Assembly: GCA_007693855.1 (NCBI GenBank)
Contig: RECU01000045.1
Location: 78,536 to 135,033 of the forward strand
DNA length: 56,498 bases
Source of the DNA: Gammaproteobacteria bacterium
GTDB lineage: Bacteria > Pseudomonadota > Gammaproteobacteria > Steroidobacterales > PWYM01
Direction of reading: 5' to 3'
The translations under genes and the position numbers were made by a program. The notes under the pieces were generated by a model. It had not been told where the DNA came from. It did not search any database and worked only from the letters and a program-made list of their open reading frames with translations. Shown here piece by piece: positions 51,784 through 56,498 of the stretch (position 1 is its first letter; each line of letters begins with the position of its first letter).

Positions 51784-52880
51784 GGCAGGATCCGCACCGC
51801 CTCGCCGTCGAGCAGCATCGCGTGGCCGGCGACGATCACTGTGTCGCCCGGCGCGAGCTCACCGACGACGCCGACCCGGTCACCCTGCAGTGCGCCCAGT
51901 TGCACCGCGATGCGCTCGGCGCGGTTCTCCCGCACCCTGAAGACACGGCTGTTGCCCGTTCCCGGGTCGATGATAGCCGCCATGGGCACGAGCAGGATCT
52001 CACTGCGGGTGATCTCCAGGAACGCATGCACCGGCTCTCCGGGAGCCCAGGGGGTGGCTTCTGGCAACGCCACCAGAATCGGCAGCGCGCGACCCGGGGC
52101 GGCGCCGCCGATCTCGCGGACGACCGCCTGGACGGCGGCCCCGTCGGCAAGGCGTTGTACGCGGACAGCCTGGCCCGGTCTGAGGTTGGTGGCCCATCCG
52201 GCGGGCAGTTCCAGGCGAAGCTCGAGGCGCTGAGGGTCGACAATGTCCAGCACCGGCTGCCCTGCGGCCACGAAATCGCCGGGCTCGACGTGCACATCGG
52301 TGATGACCCCGGCAAACGGTGCACGCAGGCTGGCTTCGGCAAACTGATCACGGGCGTCGGCCAGCGTGGCCTGTGCGCGCGCCAGTGCCTCGCGTGCGCC
52401 GTCCCGGCGCGACCGGGCCCGCTCGACCTCCTCCTCGGCGATCAGCTGGCGCGCCGCCAGTTCCTCCAATCGCTCGACATCGCGCTCGAGCTGCGCGGCG
52501 GTCTCGCGCGCCTCACGTTCGGCGGCCTCTGCTGCCAGGACGCCGGGCTGCAACGAGGGGTTGCGCAGGCTGGCCAGGCGCTCGCCGGCCGCCACCTGCT
52601 GGCCGAGTCGAACCGGACGCGCGGCCAGGACGCCGGCGTGGAAGAACGCGAGCCTCGCCCGTTGGCTGGCGCGCAGGGTTCCCGGCAGGCGCAGGCCTTC
52701 GGCCGCAGGCGCGCGCTCCACCTCGGCGACTTCCACGGGCCGGACAGTCGCTGAACCGGGCGGGGTCGGATCGGCCGTGCCCGGGGTGCAGCCAATACTC
52801 ACCCCGGTAGCAAACAGGAGGCCGAGAACCGCGAGTGCAGCACAGGGCAGGCGGGCGGACAGCAGGCGGTGTCGATGCAT
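51780..52880 (-). CDS. RND efflux periplasmic adaptor (membrane fusion protein)
   Basis: 366 residues. The signal peptide ends in SIGC, a lipobox, so it is probably lipid-anchored to the inner membrane as AcrA is. The usual order follows: beta-barrel/lipoyl start ('RARLAFFHAGVLAARPVRLGQQVAAGERLA'), an alpha-helical hairpin with heptads (about 110-165), lipoyl second half ('ASLRAPFAGVITDVHVEPGDFV'), beta-barrel and membrane-proximal domain. It links the RND permease (4-nt overlap downstream) to an outer-membrane channel not encoded here. Fifteen nt after tetR, so one operon. Confidence 0.93.
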   Translation of the reverse strand: MHRHRLLSARLPCAALAVLGLLFATGVSIGCTPGTADPTPPGSATVRPVEVAEVERAPAAEGLRLPGTLRASQRARLAFFHAGVLAARPVRLGQQVAAGERLASLRNPSLQPGVLAAEAAEREARETAAQLERDVERLEELAARQLIAEEEVERARSRRDGAREALARAQATLADARDQFAEASLRAPFAGVITDVHVEPGDFVAAGQPVLDIVDPQRLELRLELPAGWATNLRPGQAVRVQRLADGAAVQAVVREIGGAAPGRALPILVALPEATPWAPGEPVHAFLEITRSEILLVPMAAIIDPGTGNSRVFRVRENRAERIAVQLGALQGDRVGVVGELAPGDTVIVAGHAMLLDGEAVRILP

Positions 52881-52895
52881 GTTCGGGCTCGTTGC

Positions 52896-53504
52896 TCAGC
52901 GTTCTTCCGGGGGCGCCAGTCCCGCCATGAAGATCCGCAGGAAGTCGTCAAGATAGGCCTGGTCATCGCCGATGCCCGGCCAGCCCGAGTGATGTGCCTT
53001 GGCGGTGAACCATTGGCTGCATGCGTGCACGAACAGCGTCACCACATGGGTCGGGTTGACGTCATCGCGCAGCAGCCCGGCCTGCTGGGCCTGGCGGATG
53101 CGTTCCGCACCGAGCCGTACCAGTTCCGCATCCATCTCGCTGCAGCCTTCGTCGGCCTCGAGGTGAATCCAGGCGAGCAGGCGGACGACTTCGGGGCGCT
53201 GCTGCAGGAATCGGAAATACCTCAGCACCGAGGTCTGCAGCAGCGAGGTATCCGGGACCTGGCGGGCTTCCAGTTCGGCCATCTGTTCTTCGGCATAGCG
53301 CGAGAACGCGTGGGCCTTGACGGCGGTCCAGAGCGCCTCCTTGCTGCCGAAATGATGATGAATCAAGCTCTTGGTGACCCCCGAGGTCTCGGCGATTTCG
53401 CGCAGCGAGACGCCCGTCACGCCGTGCTCCACGAACAATGCAAGGGCTGCATCGAGAATGCGCGCGCGGGTGAGGTCCGGGTCGCGGGTGGCAGGACTGT
53501 CCAT
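52896..53504 (-). CDS. TetR/AcrR-family repressor of the efflux operon
   Basis: 202 residues. The N-terminal helix-turn-helix is clear: 'RARILDAALALFVEHGVTGV' and 'SLREIAETSGVTKSLIHHHF' then 'GSKEALWTAV'. The C-terminal ligand domain resembles the AcrR-type TetR_C groups. It is the first gene of tetR-adaptor-permease, and a 20-bp palindrome 18 nt upstream of its start overlaps its predicted promoter, so it very probably represses its own operon until a toxic ligand binds. No ribosome site is seen; the predicted transcription start is within one or two bases of the ATG. Confidence 0.93.
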   Translation of the reverse strand: MDSPATRDPDLTRARILDAALALFVEHGVTGVSLREIAETSGVTKSLIHHHFGSKEALWTAVKAHAFSRYAEEQMAELEARQVPDTSLLQTSVLRYFRFLQQRPEVVRLLAWIHLEADEGCSEMDAELVRLGAERIRQAQQAGLLRDDVNPTHVVTLFVHACSQWFTAKAHHSGWPGIGDDQAYLDDFLRIFMAGLAPPEER

Positions 53505-53512
53505 GGTTGCGG

Positions 53513-53541
53513 AATCTACGCTTGACTGGCCGACCGGTCAA
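53513..53541 (-). promoter_or_regulatory. Predicted sigma-70 promoter of the tetR efflux operon
   Basis: On the minus strand, TTGACC (53541-53536) and TAGATT (53518-53513) are 17 nt apart. The -10 box ends eight bases before the tetR ATG, which would make the transcript leaderless or nearly so. The -35 box and spacer coincide with the palindrome, which is what autorepression needs. Confidence 0.6.
53522..53541. promoter_or_regulatory. TetR operator palindrome
   Basis: TTGACTGGCCGACCGGTCAA is a 20-bp palindrome with 8 of 10 half-site positions matching (mismatched pairs at positions 6 and 9 of the half site). It lies 18 nt upstream of the tetR start and fits the TTGAC...GTCAA sites of AcrR/TetR repressors. 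Confidence 0.75.
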
Positions 53542-53635
53542 TACGTTGCGCCGCAATATGGTTCGCGGGTTCGCGGCCCATGCAGTCGATTGGCCAGTCG
53601 GCGCGCGGGCACGGTAAAGTGCAGGCTCATGCCAA

Positions 53636-53643
53636 GGGGGGGG
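53636..53643. repeat. Eight-base G run in a ribosome-binding region
   Basis: Eight G in a row lie five bases before the ATG of the DUF3185 gene and form its Shine-Dalgarno region. Length change by slippage would alter the spacing to the start codon. Confidence 0.8.
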
Positions 53644-53648
53644 ATCGC

Positions 53649-53858
53649 ATGCACTGGACTCGTATTCTCGGCATTGCCCTGCTGGTGCTGGGCGCCGTCC
53701 TGCTGTTCATGGGCTATAACGCCACCGAGAGCGTGACCGAAGAACTCCATGAGACCCTGACCGGCCGATTCACGGACGAGACCCGCAACTATCTGGTGGG
53801 CGGCGCCGTGGCGGCGGTGGTGGGCCTCGTGCTGCTGCTCTTCGGCGGGCGACGTTGA
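53649..53858 (+). CDS. DUF3185 small membrane protein
   Basis: 69 residues from the ATG at 53649, preceded by a G-rich ribosome site. Two membrane helices: 'ILGIALLVLGAVLLFMGYNA' and 'VGGAVAAVVGLVLLLFGG', joined by 'TLTGRFTDETRNYL', the T-G-x-F-T-D-x-T signature of DUF3185. An inner-membrane protein of unknown function. It is convergent with the SDR gene and divergent from tetR. Confidence 0.9.
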   Translation: MHWTRILGIALLVLGAVLLFMGYNATESVTEELHETLTGRFTDETRNYLVGGAVAAVVGLVLLLFGGRR

Positions 53859-53939
53859 CCACCGGTCGCGCTGCTGGGGCCGCCGGCACGGCGATCAGGG
53901 CGCGCGGGTGACTTGTAACGCTGCAGCGAAGAGACCTTC

Positions 53940-54704
53940 TTACGCCGCGGTCCAGCCCCCATCGACCACCACCGCGCTGCCTGTCATCAGGGCCGAGGCG
54001 TCGCTCGCGAGGAACAGGATGGCGCCCATCAGGTCCTCGACCTGCCCGACCCTGCCCAGCGCGATACGCTCCACCACCCAGCGGCGGAAGTCCTCATCGG
54101 CGAACATCGGTGCGGTGAGGTCGGTTTCGATGAAGGTCGGACACAGCGTATTCACGCGGATCCCAGCCGAGCCCAGCTCCCAGGCCAGCGCCTTGGTCAG
54201 GCCCTCCAGCGCATGCTTGCTCGCGCAGTACAGTGTGCGCCGCGGCGAGCCCACCAGGCCCATCTGTGAGGAGACGTTGATGATCGAGCCCGGCAGGCGG
54301 GCAGCCAGCAGTGCGCGGACAACCACCCGGCTGACATAAAAGGCTGACTTTACGTTCAGCTCCAGCACGGTATCGAGGTCCTCGTCGGGGATCTCGACCA
54401 GCGGCTTCGGGCGATTCATGCCGGCGTTGTTCACCAGCACCTGGAACGGTGGCCGCGCCGCGAGTTCGCGGCTGACCGCGGCGGCGTCGGTCACGTCCAG
54501 CACCAGTGCCTCGGCCCGTCCGCCCGCCTCGCCGATGGCCGCACAGGCAGCATCGAGGTCCGCTCTGGTGCGCGCGGCGAGTGTGACTTCGGCCCCCGCG
54601 TCGGCCAGCGCCGCGGCGGCCGCCAGTCCGATGCCCCGGCCTGCGCCGGTCACCAGCGCGCGACGCCCGTCCAGGCGAAAGCTCGGGGTGCGTGGCAGAC
54701 GCAT
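53940..54704 (-). CDS. Short-chain dehydrogenase/reductase, linked to HpsN-like enzyme
   Basis: 254 residues from the ATG at 54704, sharing one base with the upstream stop. Classical SDR: cofactor motif VTGAGRGIG (about residues 18-26), NNAG (about 92-95), the catalytic Ser in 'IINVSSQMG', Y-x-x-x-K in LYCASKHAL, and 'VVDGGWTA' at the end. It oxidises or reduces an alcohol with NAD(P). Coupling to a histidinol-dehydrogenase-like gene matches the hps pathway, where SDR enzymes HpsO/HpsP interconvert 2,3-dihydroxypropane-1-sulfonate stereoisomers for HpsN. That substrate is inferred from context only. Confidence 0.88.
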   Translation of the reverse strand: MRLPRTPSFRLDGRRALVTGAGRGIGLAAAAALADAGAEVTLAARTRADLDAACAAIGEAGGRAEALVLDVTDAAAVSRELAARPPFQVLVNNAGMNRPKPLVEIPDEDLDTVLELNVKSAFYVSRVVVRALLAARLPGSIINVSSQMGLVGSPRRTLYCASKHALEGLTKALAWELGSAGIRVNTLCPTFIETDLTAPMFADEDFRRWVVERIALGRVGQVEDLMGAILFLASDASALMTGSAVVVDGGWTAA

Positions 54705-56023
54705 CAGTCCAGGGCCGGGACCGGCTGGTACCAGGGCACCTCGCCACGCCTGCCGTAGCGGCGCACCCGCAAATTCGCCTGCTCGCCGTGGCCTGCGAAG
54801 TTCTCCATGTGGCAGAGCCGCGAGCAGACCTCGCCCATGGCGGCGCTGGCTTCGTCGGTGAGCACCTTCTGGTAGGTGCAGGTCTTGAGGAACTTGCCCA
54901 CCCACAGCCCGCCGGTGAAGCGCGCGTTGCGGCCCGTGGGCAGCGTGTGGTTGGTGCCGATCACCTTGTCACCAAAGCTTACATTGGTGCGCGGGCCGAG
55001 GAACAGGGCGCCGTAGTTGCGCATGTGCTCGAGGAAATAGTCGGGATCGCGCGTCATCACCTGGACATGCTCGAAGGCCAGTTCGTCGGCCTTGCCGAGC
55101 ATCTCCTCCACGGTATCGCAGACAATCACCTCACCATAGTCCGCCCAGCTCTGTGCGGCGATCTCGGCAGTCGGGAGAATCGTCAGCTGGCGCTCGACTT
55201 CGGTGAGGGTCGCGCGGGCCAGCGCCTCGCTGTCGGTGAGCAGCACCGCCGGCGAGGTCGGACCATGTTCGGCTTGACCCAGCAGGTCCACCGCGCACAT
55301 CTCCGCATCCACGCTCTCATCGGCGATCACCAGCGTCTCGGTGGGACCGGCCAGCAGATCGATCCCCACCCGCCCGAACAGCTGTCGTTTGGCCTCGGCC
55401 ACGAACATGTTGCCGGGACCGACCAGCATGTCCACCGGCGCGATGCTCTGGGTGCCCAGCGCCATCGCCACCATGGCCTGCACGCCACCGAGCACCAGGA
55501 TCTCGTCAGCGCCGGCCATGTCCATGGCCGTGACGATCGCCGCGTGCGGCGCGCCCTGGTAGGGCGGCGCGGTCGCGACCACCCGCGGGACGCCGGCCAC
55601 CTTGGCGGTCAGCACGCTCATGTGTGCCGAGGCGAGCAGCGGATACTTGCCCCCGGGGATATAGCACCCCACCGTGCTGATCGGAATGTGCCGGTGGCCG
55701 AGGAGGACACCCGGATAGGTCTCCACCTCGACATCCTGCATCGAGGCACGCTGGATCTCGGCGAAGTTGCGGATCTGCGCCTGGGCGAAGGCGATGTCCT
55801 GGATCTCGCGGGCCGAGAGCTGGCCTCTCGCCGTCTCGATCTCGGCACGGGACAGGCGAAAGTCCGCAGGCGCCCAGTGATCGAACTTGCGGCTGTACTG
55901 GCGTACCGCCTCATCGCCGCTCGCTTCGATATCGCTGATGATGGCCTCGACAGTGGCGCGAACCTGCGCTTCTTCCTCGCGGCGCACGGCCTGCGCTTTA
56001 CCTTGCTTGAGATATCGAATCAT
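54704..56023 (-). CDS. Histidinol-dehydrogenase-family enzyme, HpsN-like
   Basis: 439 residues, the length of HisD. Conserved segments: '[18 protein letters not shown]', '[23 protein letters not shown]', '[17 protein letters not shown]', '[12 protein letters not shown]' with the metal-binding Gln-His, and 'GTNHTLPTG'. HisD proper sits in a his operon; here the gene sits with an SDR, as for HpsN, the NAD-dependent sulfopropanediol 3-dehydrogenase that makes sulfolactate. '[14 protein letters not shown]' and '[25 protein letters not shown]' in pattern fit that branch, but a role with another polyol is possible. An inverted repeat lies 42 nt upstream. Confidence 0.85.
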   Translation of the reverse strand: MIRYLKQGKAQAVRREEEAQVRATVEAIISDIEASGDEAVRQYSRKFDHWAPADFRLSRAEIETARGQLSAREIQDIAFAQAQIRNFAEIQRASMQDVEVETYPGVLLGHRHIPISTVGCYIPGGKYPLLASAHMSVLTAKVAGVPRVVATAPPYQGAPHAAIVTAMDMAGADEILVLGGVQAMVAMALGTQSIAPVDMLVGPGNMFVAEAKRQLFGRVGIDLLAGPTETLVIADESVDAEMCAVDLLGQAEHGPTSPAVLLTDSEALARATLTEVERQLTILPTAEIAAQSWADYGEVIVCDTVEEMLGKADELAFEHVQVMTRDPDYFLEHMRNYGALFLGPRTNVSFGDKVIGTNHTLPTGRNARFTGGLWVGKFLKTCTYQKVLTDEASAAMGEVCSRLCHMENFAGHGEQANLRVRRYGRRGEVPWYQPVPALD

Positions 56024-56064
56024 GGGGCTCGTCTGGTGATTGGATCGACGTCCTCATGATACGT

Positions 56065-56085
56065 GTGACGTTTCCGCTCCGTCAC
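56065..56085. promoter_or_regulatory. GTGACG/CGTCAC inverted repeat upstream of the HpsN-like gene
   Basis: GTGACG (56065-56070) and CGTCAC (56080-56085) flank nine bases, 42 nt before the start of the HpsN-like gene. The geometry suits a dimeric repressor such as a GntR-family protein, but no regulator is adjacent in the window. Confidence 0.35.
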
Positions 56086-56204
56086 TCGGCAGCCACCCGT
56101 CTGGTGGTCACGCGTAGTTCATGCCGCTCGGAATTGACATCAGTCTGTCACCGGACGGGAGCATGCTGTCATCTTCGGTTTCGTCGACTTGGAGCGCAGG
56201 CTCA

Positions 56205-56465
56205 ATGATCAGGATCAAGGCACATCTGCATACCGACGAGGCGTTGGAGGAAAGTCACCTGCTCGATCTTCGCCGAATCGTCGAGGGCATCAGCGCCGCC
56301 CCGGATCACGTGCTGGTGTATCCGCATGAGGGCACCGGCGGCGGGCTGATGACGGAGTTTGCTGTCGAGGATGCCCCCCAGGCCAGTCTGCTCGAGGACA
56401 TCAGCCGCGCACTGATGAGTGCCGTGCCCGGCGTTTACGATGTCGGATTGTCCTTCCGCGACTGA
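56205..56465 (+). CDS. Small soluble protein of unknown function
   Basis: 86 residues from the ATG at 56205; GCAGG lies four nt before it, and an upstream in-frame GTG-type start would add a Ser-rich, unconvincing segment. The protein reads 'MIRIKAHLHTDEALEES' and 'LLDLRRIVEGISAAP', a compact alpha/beta pattern without signal or membrane segment. No family recognised. It is divergent from the HpsN-like gene and ends 33 nt before the window's end. Confidence 0.6.
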   Translation: MIRIKAHLHTDEALEESHLLDLRRIVEGISAAPDHVLVYPHEGTGGGLMTEFAVEDAPQASLLEDISRALMSAVPGVYDVGLSFRD

Positions 56466-56498
56466 CCGGCAGCAGGTCCGAGCGGGTCTCCGCGGTCA

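Noticed and set aside
54704-56023. Calling the gene hisD of histidine biosynthesis
   Set aside because: No other his gene is adjacent, and the one-base coupling with an SDR fits HpsN-type paralogues better.
1-56498. tRNA, rRNA, CRISPR arrays, insertion sequences and prophage genes
   Set aside because: I looked for cloverleaf-like segments, spaced direct repeats, transposase or integrase motifs and flanking inverted repeats and saw none; composition is also uniform across the window.

Overview
The window reads as ordinary chromosome from a GC-rich, Gram-negative, probably aquatic or marine gammaproteobacterium. Reasons: outer-membrane barrels (DcaP-like, DUF3570, a TonB-dependent receptor), lipoproteins with lipoboxes, Tat-exported proteins, an acetate-switch type SLC5/STAC kinase with a DUF4212/Na+ symporter pair, a D-glutamate catabolism pair (dgcN/dgcA) and a C3-sulfonate-type dehydrogenase pair. 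I see no rRNA, tRNA, insertion sequence, phage gene or CRISPR array. Genes are densely packed, many overlap by 1-4 nt, and no gene-free stretch exceeds 300 bp (the longest is 29165-29450).

Layout. 1-381: 5' part of a Trm112-type protein leaving the window. 464-5779 (minus): three exported proteins: a Tat-exported DUF1501-like protein, a LamG lipoprotein with two haem-binding motifs, and a membrane protein with one haem motif. Divergent from these, 5980-12050 (plus): an HzsA-like propeller lipoprotein with two haem motifs, an SH3/barrel protein, a barrel lipoprotein, a TlpA-like thioredoxin, DUF4266 and DUF3570. Together they form the most unusual block of the window, an extracytoplasmic redox/outer-membrane locus of unknown purpose. 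12073-13268 (minus): exported methionine sulfoxide reductases A and B. 13368-17246: an RND/MMPL exporter and a DcaP-like porin.

17441-28571: a carbon (acetate-type) uptake and sensing block: CrbR-like regulator, DUF4212 plus Na+/solute symporter, a small membrane protein, a 1219-residue CrbS-like hybrid kinase, a degenerate kinase fused to a DEDDh exonuclease, and a cNMP/CBS/DUF294 protein. 28589-32948: NnrU protein, TonB-dependent receptor, strong hairpin, and a methyltransferase-fold lipoprotein. 33030-36399 (minus): ParA-like ATPase, dgcN, dgcA and a small secreted protein. 36475-38609 (minus): methyltransferase and FAD oxidoreductase. 38713-40580: two coupled membrane proteins of unknown function. 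40650-44617: avtA, AmiD-like amidase, ferrochelatase-fold protein and DUF429-like protein, the last three translationally coupled. 44716-47440: DUF3775, Crp/Fnr regulator, PilZ, MscS. 47579-53504: an AmpG-like MFS transporter whose N-terminus lies upstream of any ordinary start codon, and a tetR-adaptor-RND efflux operon with a clear operator. 53649-56465: DUF3185, SDR plus HpsN-like dehydrogenase pair, and a small unknown protein.

All assignments come from reading the translated sequence and recalling family signatures; no database search was run.
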